From the NCBI GenBank assembly GCA_905250075.1, contig CAJNOP010000662.1, forward strand, positions 54,480-118,479: DNA of 64,000 nt, given 5' to 3'. The position numbers and the translations under genes were made by a program. Source of the DNA: Rotaria sp. Silwood1. Lineage: Eukaryota > Rotifera > Eurotatoria > Philodinida > Philodinidae. The notes beneath the pieces are model-generated. The model saw nothing but the letters and a program-made list of their open reading frames with translations, was not told the DNA's origin and made no database searches. Below, one piece after another: positions 13,101-23,847 of this stretch (position 1 is its first letter; every line of letters starts with the position of its first letter).

Positions 13101-15836
13101 CTTATTGTAGCCAAGATTATTTATACTACAATAAAGTTTGATTGATAATCTAATGCACATAAACAGCCCCAGCAACAGTCGTTGCGTCTTTTCAACTCAA
13201 ATAGTGTTTATCTCAGAACAAGACCTATATAGGGTGTATGGGTCGTATAAGGAGTCATACATGTTAAACTTGAAACATGAATCCAATTCAAGTTTCAACT
13301 TTCAGTTCAATTTTCAACTACATCAGCAGACATATGTGTGTTTGGAATACAAACAATTAACACAACAATAAGAGCATATTTAATAGGAATCTAATGTTAA
13401 TTTTGACTTCTACACAGATTCAGATATATGATATTTCATAAGTTTCGAGCACACTTATATTTTTTCTGTATTTTTCAAGTATACTAAGTAGAACAGACAG
13501 AAGATGCGTTTAAATTTAACATCTAAGTTATGATTTAAAATTTATTCTACTCAACTGATAACGTTATTAAGAAGATACTGGATCAGTATAGTTATTGCAC
13601 TAATTTTATCGACGTTGTTTTTCCCTTTTTTCATTTTATTTCTTATCTTAACCATGTAAAAAGTGCCACGTCTAAACTTTTTTTAGCTTTAAACTCCATA
13701 AAAGCATTAAGATAAAAATGGCTCAAAGCGACTGTACGTTTTTATATTTTGTTATTCTAACAAAAAAATCCCATAAATAAATTTAATTGTGTTCTAATAA
13801 CACATATACGTAATATGAAGGTCGATTGAGTATAATCAATCTTGGATGATCGTTCAGACGTTCCAAATATATAATTTCTATAAATATTCACCTTTGTATA
13901 ATGGAAAAATATTGACAAAACTTAAAATGGTTTGCAGCCAGTGAAACAATCTTTACATATATGTTGTTTTCCCAGAATTTGCCGTAGTTAGATGAGCTTC
14001 TTATCAATTGAAAAATTTTTATCTTATGTTCTTTCATCTTAGTAAATGTTCGATTCTTGAATTGGGTGTATCTGTAGATAAACCAATCGCACATTCCATA
14101 AATTTGAGTTGCTTGAAGTACCTTCTAGATGAATTCTTATAAGAATTCAATCTTATTACCATCTTCTAAGAAAAGGCTTATTAGTTTAAACTTGATCCAG
14201 GAGAGTCTACATTAAATTTGAAATTGTTTTGGGCTTTAAATTTGATGTGCGTTCTTTCAAATTAATATCAAAGTAATAAATCATTTATTACCAGATGGTA
14301 ACAGCCCCATCAGATAAGTCTCCTGAAAAATGCATTAAAATTTTGTTACAAAGGCATTCCAACGATTTCTTAAACAAGTCAAAATGTGTAAAGTTTTTTC
14401 AAGATTTATGTATTTCTATCTGTTTTCATCGTGATTTTCACGAGCAGTACCATTTTGAAAGGCTAAAACGCGTATTTTCTGTATTACTTTTGTCTCTTTC
14501 TTCTCTTGCATGTACTTTGGAATCGTACTCTCGATGTACCCTCCTCTCGTACGTTGTATTAACCATAATTGTAACCTAACCTTTGCTTTTCTCTGACTTT
14601 GCTCTTAAACTCATATTTTTCTGTTATTGTGTTTACTGTATTTTTCAAGGTCCTTCTATGCTAAGATATAGTATATGAGGAGAGGGAAAAATACGGCACA
14701 GTACGATTTTACTTACACTAGTAAAGTATTAGGCTAATAGTTCTTGAGCTGTGCCTATTACACCTAAAATCGTCACAGCAATATCAATCTGGTTTTTCTT
14801 TTTCACGCTTTACTCCGTGAAATCCAGCACAGAATAAATGATATCGATAAAACATTAAAAAGTGTTCAAACCATAATGTTTAGTCAGAATTATCAACGTT
14901 TTTCATAGTATAATACGTAGATGATGTATATGCTAAATGATAGCAACATTGTAACATATAGATTAAGACGTTTTTGAACAGTTTTTAGTCTATTCAAGTA
15001 ACAATGTACAACCAAAAGTATGAGGATTAGTGATGAAGTTTCATCTATCACATGCTAATGTATGTAACATTTCAATGTTCAATGTCTCGAATGTGATCTT
15101 CCACGAATAGAATTGATTGCTTTTGTCTAGCTAATGGTTCCATGGTGAAGAACACTGAATACCATAAGAACCAGCTCCTCGAGCTCTATTGACTAGAATA
15201 ACTCTCGATTGAATCTGCAATTAACACTTCGGACAGTTCACTCGTTAGAAGAATAAAAAATCATTTTTTAAAAATTATAAAAAACCACAGCATTGTTAAA
15301 GAAGCCCGATTACTTTTTTCTTTTATTTATGTAAAAGTTGATGCCTTTTTCTATCAGTTATTCGATTAACGCGTCCATATATTTGTTTTCTCAAAGTTCA
15401 AAATGTGATTCAGACCTGTGTGGGGTGTGTGTATGCTGAGTGCGTTAAGAGAAGAGCCACACCTGCAGTTTCAATTCCCAGCATGAAAAATCTAAATGGA
15501 TGCGTTAAATAGTGAACTCATTTGATTGATCCAGTCTTCATTACGATGAATCTCATTCTTTCAATATTTTAAAATCTTCAGGAATACCTGTCCATATCAC
15601 TATACATTTGTTAGCAAACATAGAAACATAGCCACAAACTCGTTTCATTTCTTACGACCTTCCATACAGTCGAAGAAAAGTTGTCCTTAGTAGACGATGC
15701 CGGTTTCCAAAGATCTGCGTGAATGTCTGTTAATTTTAGTCAATATCACATGCATGCAAAGCTTCTAACGATTTTGCCTGGATCCTATTGGGGTCTTTCT
15801 TGGGAGACCTTGACATAACTTCCCCTGAACCTAACA
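10191..15836. other. 5.6-kb stretch with no recognised gene
   Basis: AT-rich sequence with many short frames (for example 10607-10882, 11556-11810, 14295-14579). None has a recognisable domain, plausible splice partners or a signal peptide followed by a domain. A G/T-rich TGTGGGGTGTGTGT patch occurs at about 15417-15436 without a nearby complementary arm. The stretch probably contains decayed repeats. Confidence 0.4.
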
Positions 15837-16305
15837 TAGGTGGCGGAACGTGGAGGTTGGGTGAGGTACAAGCCTTACCCGATTAAGTTTTTGAGGCTTG
15901 TTCGCACTAAGTTTCCTCTTTGCTTGGCTAGACAAATATTCATTTATTGAAATGATCAGAACTTTTCACGTGTTGTTTTATATACTGTGATGAAGAAAAT
16001 GGAAAAGTGAGATGAGAGTAAAGCTCACTATCAACAGTGATCTGATTTTTAGAGACATCTTTTATTTTATTCACATAGAGTGATACGTGAACTATACCAA
16101 TCGCAGATTTATGCGTTCAAAGCAACTAAACTGGCTACATCCGATCTGAGCGCTCATCTTTTCTTTTATGATATTATAGTTCAAAATAGTTTACTACTTG
16201 AGCTACGCTCGGTTTAATGCCAAAGCAATACGCTACGGCCTTTTAGATAATATATAAACTTCTGTTGAACCTTACCCCATTCGGAAATGTTCCGCCGTCC
16301 CTGAA
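15837..16305. mobile_element. Probable hAT-like miniature element
   Basis: The ends are inverted. The left end begins TAGGTGGCGGAACGTG and contains GGGTGAGGTACAA. The right end, reverse-complemented, reads TTCAGGGACGGCGGAACA and contains GGGGTAAGGTTCAA. Flanks ACCTAACA (15829-15836) and ACCTAATA (16306-16313) match at 7 of 8 positions, consistent with an aged 8-bp target-site duplication. There is no transposase inside. Confidence 0.5.
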
Positions 16306-18272
16306 ACCTAATATAATCTCGTTTGCATCTCCTATTCGAGTATTGGCAAGATTCTTTGAAAGATTTGCAGTCATTGTGTAGAAAATCATGTGATTAAGCG
16401 CTTTGTTGCTCCATCCAAAAACATCTTGAAACCTGCATACTAGATGTTTAGATTGTTCCGAAATTCACACCAATTACGATGCACATTTGTTTGTCAAGGA
16501 TGCGAAACCCACATTCATGAGGTCCTCCTAACAGGACCCAGATAGGCCATTTTCAGCACGTTTACAGTGTCGGAGTGTAACAGAATTCATCATTTTATTA
16601 TTTAAATCCATGTCTGAAGTTCATAGAAATTTGTCCAGGGCATAGCCTTGTTGATACAGTTTCTGAAAATGGCAAAAAGATTCTGCATTTACGATTGCGA
16701 ATAAAATTCTCAGATTCCTATATTTTTCTATTTAGAGCAGTTGAACAGCACCATTGTCAATGAACGAAGAAAGTTTAATCAAACAACTCAAGATTTGAAC
16801 AATCAACTTGCCCGTTGTCTAAGAGAGAAAAGTAAGATAAATATTATGCTGGTTTGAGTCATTGTATGAGAATCACAAGCTATCTTGCAGAATCGAAAAT
16901 CTCAGATCTATCTGAACACTATCTGAACACCTTCTCATTGTCTCACCTGCTTCCTTTCTAGGCAGAAAAATAAGTCTTCAGACTTTCGAGTTTTTTCAAA
17001 ATAACGGGGCAGGTTCGCATGCTAAATTGATCGAAATAGTTCTAACAGTTGACATTTAGAAAAAAATTTAAAGATCAAATCATATGCAATGCATGCAAAT
17101 TTATTTTGTTTCCTCGAATAAATAATTCTAATTACAAGGTGACTGGACATTTGACTAAAATAGTCTTTCTTCTGTTGAAATATAAAACGAAGGGATATAT
17201 TTCATTTATCATTTTAAGAGAGCTGAACGAGTAAAAGAGATGAATGTAAGTTTGAAGTCTATAGCTTCCACTCTTTACATTTTAGGATAAGTAAAAAATT
17301 GAAAAAGTCACACGAATTTATGCGATGTCAAGTTTTGGATGGGTGTAAGTGTGTGGATGTACCAACACCCATATCTACACACCCACTCACACCCAGCTAT
17401 CTATTTCGACTATGCTTCTTTTCGACAATGTTTGTTTCGACGTCAGTTTCGGCGATCTCACTTTTTTGTGACTTCGTTTTCGGTGATGAACATTACATTG
17501 AAACTGAAGAGTTGACTTCGGCAGCAGAAATAGGGTCACTGAAAAGAGCCAAATCAACAGTAATGCTATCGATCTCATCATCGCATTGTAAGAATATTTG
17601 CACTGCGTTAAACAAAAAGCTGATCAACAGACATCCTAGTAACTGTGATTTAGTTGGCAAATGTTGGTGTTCGTTGACTATTTGGATGTTCCGTGCTCTT
17701 TATGAATAACATTCGCATTTGACAACTGAGATGGGAAACATATTAGGCGATTTGATCTGATAATAAGTCGTATTAAAGATTTCGTGCAGTCTTTGAAACA
17801 AAAGAATTCAAGTAATTAAGAATTTTTCTGATTTCAAAAAAAGATGAGTTGCCAATGGCAAAGAATTTATATATTCAAGTTTAGTTTATAATGCTTCCAA
17901 TACTATTATAGTTTATTCGAAAGAGAAATAGTCTACTTCATTTGTTTTGTGTCACAACAAATAGATGTGAATACATTATATATGACAAGTAACTACCGAG
18001 CATGTTATTATCTCTTTGCGTGACAAGCTTTTGGTTTGTATTTCTTTTTTTCTGTTCTAAATTGAATATAATAATGTTCTCAGCAATTTTCATAAAGACT
18101 TGGTCTTTATCTGGAAAAACAAAGATTTTTGAGTCTACGATCCATAGCATAGGACAAGTTTGACATTAAAATATTGGATAAATCATGTTTCGATCGGAAT
18201 CAGGAATAGAATAGTCAACAGAACACGATTTGCAATAAAAAAGAATCACACCATAATCTACTTGATTTCAAT
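16306..18272. other. Intergenic; one hairpin, otherwise nothing recognised
   Basis: The open frame at 17299-17709 runs through the TGTGGG-like hairpin at 17341-17394 and shows no domain. The rest is AT-rich with short frames only. Confidence 0.4.
17341..17394. repeat. TGTGGG-like inverted hairpin
   Basis: GGGTGTAAGTGTGTGGATGT is followed by ACACCCATATCTACACACCC and ACTCACACCC, a short fold-back of degenerate TGTGGG-like units. Confidence 0.6.
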
Positions 18273-18372
18273 NNNNNNNNNNNNNNNNNNNNNNNNNNNN
18301 NNNNNNNNNNNNNNNNNNNNNNNNNNNNNNNNNNNNNNNNNNNNNNNNNNNNNNNNNNNNNNNNNNNNNNNN
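18273..18372. other. Assembly gap (100 N)
   Basis: Exactly 100 N. The right flank (18386-18415) carries GATCCGACAGGATCC-type sequence that reappears at 19900-20045, so a repeat may have caused the break. Confidence 0.99.
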
Positions 18373-18589
18373 CTGCGACAAAAATTAAGAGATCCGACAG
18401 GATCCGGTCGGATTCAAATCAACATTCTATACCTATTCTATTTACTATTGATCATCAATTTTCATGTATACTGAATCATTAAACTTATGACAACAAGCCA
18501 AAAACTGGAGTCTACCCTTGTTATTCCCTTATCAAGTAACAAATACAAGAAAAGAAACCGATATATTATTAAAACGAACCCATTACAAT

Positions 18590-19335
18590 ACGAATAAATA
18601 TTTATTCTTAATATAAAAATAGTTGACGCCCATTCACACCATCAAATGACCTAAATATAATAAAACACATTTTTTTTTAATAGTAATACTTACTATTCAT
18701 TTATAGTATCAGAGAACCTAAATAAAATAAAAAAAGAAATATCTACTTTTGAAAATAAATCTTTACGTTGCTTTACACCATTAGACGACCTAAATAAAAA
18801 AAAGAAAAATATTTATTTATAACAACAACACTTACAATTGACTTAGACAATTAGATGATCTAAATAAAATAAAAAAGAATTCTTTATTTTTCAAAATCAT
18901 ACTTACCCTTATTTAGACCATTCGACGACCTAAATAAAAGACAGGGAAATATTTATAATAATGATACTTACCGTGGACTTAGATCATCAGATGACCTTCA
19001 AAAAATAAAACAAGAAACATTTATTTTTAAAAATAATACTTACATTTGACCTAGAGCGTCAGATGACCTAAATAGAATAAAAAAAAGAAATATTTATTTC
19101 TAATAAAAGTACTTACAATGGATTTAGACCATTAGATGTATTAGATGACGTAAATACGATAAAAAAGAAATATGCATTTCTAATAATAATGCTTGCCTTT
19201 GATTTAGACCATTAGATGATCTTAACAAAATAAAAAAAGAAATACTTATTTTTGGTAATAGTATTTACCATTCATTTATGCTATCAGAGAACCTAAATAA
19301 CATGAAAAAAGACATTTTTATCTTAATCATAACGT
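18590..19335. repeat. Minisatellite, about ten copies of a ~70-bp unit
   Basis: The unit is roughly ACTTAC..TTGATTTAGACCATTAGATGACCTAAATAAAATAAAAAAGAAATATTTATTT (given here as a consensus of separate pieces). The anchor GACCTAAATA, or a close variant, recurs near 18650, 18718, 18790, 18858, 18930, 18992, 19060, 19147, 19217 and 19290. Copies differ by substitutions and small indels, so this is an old array. No reading frame runs through it. Confidence 0.8.
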
Positions 19336-21059
19336 TTATGTTTGATTTAGAGCATGAGGCGATATATATATATAGGAAATTATTTATTATATAAATTAAT
19401 AGTTACTTTTGAAATTCGTTGGAAAATCGCTGATTAATCGCAGAAAGTGCAGTAATTTTGATGGCATCGGTAATATAGAGAAAAAAGACTTAGTATCAAT
19501 ATATTGAAAATAAAGAGCGATAAGCGGAAAGCGAGTACGACAAGGTAGAATAAAATCATAGAAAAAGGACATATGAATAACAAAAAACGTTGCTACCAAG
19601 AAAGCCAGTTAAAAGAGAAGAGACGAAATAGAACGATATGAATGTCATTGGCATTTTATTTTAAAAAAGTCAATGTTAGTAAAGGAATACATGACACTCC
19701 TATTATCTTCACTTAATAGGAATCAGCCATTTCTCGAAAAAAAAAAGTTGGTTCAATTTTTTTTTATATGAGAAACTTTGGAAAAGACTCAATTTTCTCA
19801 GTGGTTTCTCTCTTGAAGACGAGAAAATAATTACAATTCTATATGATCTTTACAAAATGTTAAAGCATATTTAACAGTTACTTTCATCAAAATATCCGAC
19901 GACTAACTTGTCGGAAACGGAGGGAACCGACTGGATTTCGATAACTGAATCCCATAGGATCTGTCCTTCGGATTTCATCGGAATCGGATAATCGGAATAC
20001 GTCGGAAATTATAGGAATCGATTGAGATCCGACAGAATCCCATGGCTTACCTTTGACCTGGGTACTATTGTTGAGAGATAATTTTGTTTTTCTCGAAAAT
20101 CTATAAGGATCTAATGGTATCTATTAGGTAAGTCAGTTCCAGATCATCAACGTTAGCAATTGCGGCTAATAGGTAGAAAGATCGATAAGGAGAAAAACAA
20201 GAGCACTCTCAAAGTCATCCGATTCTGAAACACCTAGAGGAACGGATTTTCAATGTGGCGGTATCAATTGTCTATACTGCGTGGATACGAAGATCTGAAA
20301 CCAATCATCAGATGGCATCAGCGACTTTTGCAACAGTAATCAGATGTGTACTACCGAGTGTTTGGTCATTAGAAATCTTAAATAAAAATGAAGCCATGGA
20401 AAAGATACAATTTTTTGGGAGATATCACAAATTGTGTTTTCGATAAACTATTTCCACTAATAGATGTCGCTTTGATGCGTTTTATTAGTTTTCAGAAAGC
20501 TGGTTAAGTTGACGAAAAAACAGAAGAAAAGTCCTTTTGCAATCTGTGGCGGCATAAAAGCCATAATAGGCATAACGGACATAAAAAGTACAATAGACGT
20601 CAGGTGCTTCAAATGTGGCTGCGTTCCTGTGAGCCCTCGCTTAGATGACGCATGTATGTGTTTTGCGTGGGCCCATGTTTACACGCTGTGTGCAATAAAA
20701 AATTGATTTTTTTTCGAAAAAGGAAGTTGATTTCCTGGAAATTAGCTTACTTTTTTGGAAACTCCTTTTGTCTTCTGGGATGTTTTTCGTTTTTCAGGAA
20801 ACTAGTTTCCTGGAAAGACTTATAGAGCATAATATGGCGACGTAGTGTTGAAGTCAAATGAAGTATCATTGAAGTATTTTTCACAAAAGTAAATATTTCA
20901 AAGTTAGTAAAATATAAAGTTCTGTTCATCTTCCCCACGTTAGGAATTTGTCATTTTTGAAAAGCAAATTCGGCTGCGAAGGGCAGCATCAGTATGGACT
21001 ATTTCCAAAGAAAAATTTTTTGGTGTGTAAGCTAGTCTTTGACTGTATATTGTGAATAG
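19336..21059. other. Intergenic with a TCGGA-rich degenerate repeat
   Basis: At about 19895-20045, words such as CCGACGACTAACTTGTCGGA, GAATCGGATAATCGGAAT and GATCCGACAGAATCC form a degenerate TCCGA/TCGGA-rich tract. It is related to the short stretch at 18386-18415 after the second gap. At 20720-20815 there is a repeated TTCCTGGAAA palindromic word. No gene recognised. Confidence 0.4.
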
Positions 21060-21693
21060 ATTCATCAACTAATAGCACAAACGCGGTAACCACCATAAGA
21101 GCTGTTGTCAGTACAGTAAGTTCAACAAGTCCAACATCCTTAACAAGCTCAACACCCTCAACAAGTACAGCAACCCCAACAAGCTCAACATCCTCAACAC
21201 GTCCAGCATCCTCAACAAGTCCAACATCCTCAACAAGTCCAACAAGTACAACAGTAAGATTTATCTGTTATATGCTTCGTTTCCCAATATTATCTCTCAA
21301 TAGATTTTACCTAGTTTTCCGGCTAGTGTCTCTGTATCGGCTACTACGAGTAATTATTATGGCATAGAACGTGTAACATTAAGTGTTTCTACTACTTTGA
21401 TCAATGTTACTATTACTATTACTCTGCAAAAAACCGTTGGTGCTAGATACACTGGAATGTTTAGCAACTTTCCGAGTGGAAGCATGAGTGAGTCTCATGT
21501 AGATAATGGTGCACAGATCATTTACACATGGAAAATTGTGAATGGAGAAGCAATTGGACCGAATGGTAGTCCATACACAGCTACAGCTCAGTTTGATTTG
21601 ATCGGAACATCTCAACCGACGAGTAATGATACTTATACAGTAATGATGAGGGCAATTACTGATCAGACAAATGCACTATCGGGACACTTTTAG
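21060..21693 (+). CDS. 3' part of a Ser/Thr-rich secreted-type protein with a small beta-rich domain
   Basis: Two exons are clear: 21060-21253 (acceptor GTGAATAG, donor ACA|GTAAG) and 21304-21693, joined in phase 0 through a 50-bp intron. The first encodes a tandem Ser/Thr/Pro tract built from the repeated nucleotide word CCTCAACAAGTCCAACA, a mucin-like linker. The second encodes about 129 residues rich in Thr, Val and Ile (ATTSNYYGIERVTLS, TVGARYTGMFSNFP, IIYTWKIVNG, ending LSGHF). I infer a compact extracellular beta domain but do not recognise the family. The 5' exon or exons with a signal peptide were not found, so the gene may be 5'-truncated. Confidence 0.55.
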
Positions 21694-21783
21694 ACCAAAT
21701 TTATGCTTTGTTTTTCGTTTAAATGCGAAGACTCTATTCTATAATAAATCATACGAAGTGTCGTTCATAAATAAACAACAGAC

Positions 21784-21855
21784 AGGGTGTGGGTGTGGGT
21801 GTACGTCTTTTCTTAACGCAAACTCACTCGATGCCCACACCCACACTCACACCCT
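21784..21855. repeat. TGTGGG-like inverted hairpin
   Basis: The left arm is AGGGTGTGGGTGTGGGTGT. The right arm is CCCACACCCACACTCACACC plus CT, and the spacer is about 30 bases. It lies 90 bases after the stop of the Ser/Thr-rich gene and borders one side of the coiled-coil pseudogene. Confidence 0.75.
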
Positions 21856-21859
21856 TCTA

Positions 21860-22680
21860 TTATTTCTTATTTCTATAGTATGTATGAAATCTTTATATGC
21901 TGATCTTATTTCTGTTGGTATTTTCTCAAGTAAATCTAAATGTTTTTTTTCACTTTTATCTACCTCTGTAATTTTACCTATTCCCATTATTGATGTTAAA
22001 TCTAACTTGGTCTTACGAATAATATTATTTCACTGCTCACTATATAGGCCTACAACTTCTTTGTTTAATTCTTTACTACGAAACTGTAACTTATCCATAA
22101 TATTTAATGCTGGCGGGGGCATATTCTCATTCAATCTTCGATCTAATATATCTAACTGATATTTCAATTGTAATGTACGTTAGAATCTCATCTGTGCTTT
22201 ATCTATAATTTGTAAACTATTTTTATCATTACTATTTCGAATTGTTCTTATAGCTTTTCCCTTCATTTGATCTAAAATACGGTTATCTAAACGTTTTTGA
22301 TTCGAAATTTTTAAACTATCTATAAGTAGATCTATAGTATTCTTAACATATTGTACTATTATTCTACGTAAATCTTCATTAAATTGCTTCATGAGATGGT
22401 CTAATTCATTTTCTTGTTGCTTAGCTTTCTTTTCTAAAAATTCTCTGTGCTCGTATATTTTCTATATTTGCTTCCATACGGAAGATCTTAAAATGAAACT
22501 TACACTCAATTGGAATAATTGGAAAATCAAATAATTCTATTTTAAAATTTTCTATATCTTTTGAAATAACTGATGGGAAATTTCTCACTATTTCTTGCTC
22601 CGCTAGTGTAATTTGTTTACTGACTAAATTATTCTCAACTACTTGTGGTTTATTTCTATTTTCTACTTGGTATGATGGTT
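21860..22680 (-). pseudogene. Broken coiled-coil reading frame between two hairpins
   Basis: Read on the minus strand from 22680, a continuous charged reading frame is visible. It starts VEPSYQVENRNKPQVV, and includes ISKDIENFKIELFDFPIIP, EHREFLEKKAKQQENELDH, LRRIIVQYVKNTIDLLI, LDNRILDQMKGKAIRTI and then LQFRSKELNKEVVGLYSEQ. It needs one frameshift (about 22450) and contains an in-frame TAA at about 22181 and a TGA at about 22036. Heptad-like spacing suggests coiled coil. The family is not recognised; a structural protein of a mobile element is possible. Hairpins at 21784-21855 and 22693-22790 bracket it closely. Confidence 0.6.
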
Positions 22681-22692
22681 CAACTCGTGGAG

Positions 22693-22790
22693 AGTGTGGG
22701 TGTTGGTGTGTGTTTGGGTGTGGGTGTGGGCTGGGTGGATGTTGGTGTGGATGGGTGTGGGTAACGTAATCATTCCCACACCCACACCCA
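22693..22790. repeat. TGTGGG-like inverted hairpin
   Basis: Several G-rich units (GTGTGGGTGTTGGTGTGTG, GGGTGTGGGTGTGGGCTGGG, GGTGTGGATGGGTGTGGG) are followed after about 14 bases by CCCACACCCACACCCA. It is asymmetric, with a longer G-rich arm. Confidence 0.7.
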
Positions 22791-22939
22791 AAATAACAAC
22801 ATATTCATCTTAGTTTTTTCACATTTCCAAGTGCTGTTGATATGATATCTTCTGTAGTGTACTGATTTTTAAGATCTGTTCAAGTGCATTTATCACTACA
22901 ACATGGACAATCCTATTATATGGATATGGATCCTCTGCA

Positions 22940-23847
22940 AACAACTAACTATAGCTAGATTGGCCTCATCTCAGCAAGCATTGTCAAATTTTGGGATGAA
23001 TGTGTGAAGAAATAGTGCAAAATGTCGATTTTCAAATGGATAAATTCCTTCGAATATCGATGGTGACCGCCGCAACTGTTTTACCTCGAAGATCATTCGA
23101 AATAGAAATGGCCGAAGCTATCGCCCAATTCATTCAAATCATGCCAGAAGATGTTCGACGGGCACAAAATTTCGCATTGACATGATTCACTTCAATTTTC
23201 TGCCAATAGCCTTCAATATTGACTGGTTGTTGGAGTGTGGTAACGAGTCGAACGATTATCTCATACGAAGTGTACCTCGCGTATTCACTAACACTACGTG
23301 TAATTTTATGATTTCCGGAACATGTCAGAAATCGCTACGAATCGATCAATTAGGTCTCTTTTTACCCGGTTTCGTTGTTGGCTGCTTATCTATTGATGGA
23401 CTTCGCATGTCCACATTTGAATGTTTCTTCTCATCGAGTTGCATCTCTACCATTCTCAGTGATCTTGAATACTACACACAAATGGATGGATCACTACCTA
23501 TTAATTTCATTCCACTAACAGTATTGCCCTTAACTATATTACCATTAGACAATTCAACAAGATCGCGTTTTTCAAAGAACACTTCAACCGGTACACTCTT
23601 TGACGAATTCTTTATAGAGGAATGGACAAATAGAAGTTCATACGAAGATTATTTTTCAACATGTGCATTAACTCATTGCAATTTTGAATATGTGACATAC
23701 AATAATATCTTGTACATGACTACATCCGTACTTGGACTCTATGGCGGTCTAACGATTGGCTTACGATTCATCGTCTGGAACATTACAAGACTTTATCGAT
23801 TAATGAAAAGGCATATTCGTTCTCGCCGAGTTACTGCGGCATTGTAA
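22940..23847 (+). pseudogene. Frameshifted membrane protein of a bdelloid-type family
   Basis: The pieces are in different frames. 22952-23002 reads LASSQQALSNFG-like. 23000-23185 reads FQMDKFLRISMVTAATVLPRRSFEIEMAEAIAQF in two blocks. 23182-23847 carries a Cys-rich extracellular region (LPGFVVGCLSIDGLRMST, FECFFSSSCISTI) and then YFSTCALTHCNFEY followed by one membrane segment (TTSVLGLYGGLTIGLRFIV) and a basic tail. I recall many bdelloid predicted proteins with this layout, whose end resembles the ASC/DEG channel end (extracellular Cys then TM2). No GT...AG intron reconciles the frames; the best-sized candidate at 23153-23209 gives the wrong phase. Hence frameshifts and probably a pseudogene. 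Confidence 0.6.

Noticed and set aside
17299-17709. 136-codon frame
   Set aside because: Runs through a hairpin repeat, has no domain, and overlaps an unrelated minus-strand frame; no splice evidence.
23153-23209. Possible 57-bp intron in the membrane-protein pseudogene
   Set aside because: The splice would join the wrong reading frame, and GTTCGA is a poor donor.
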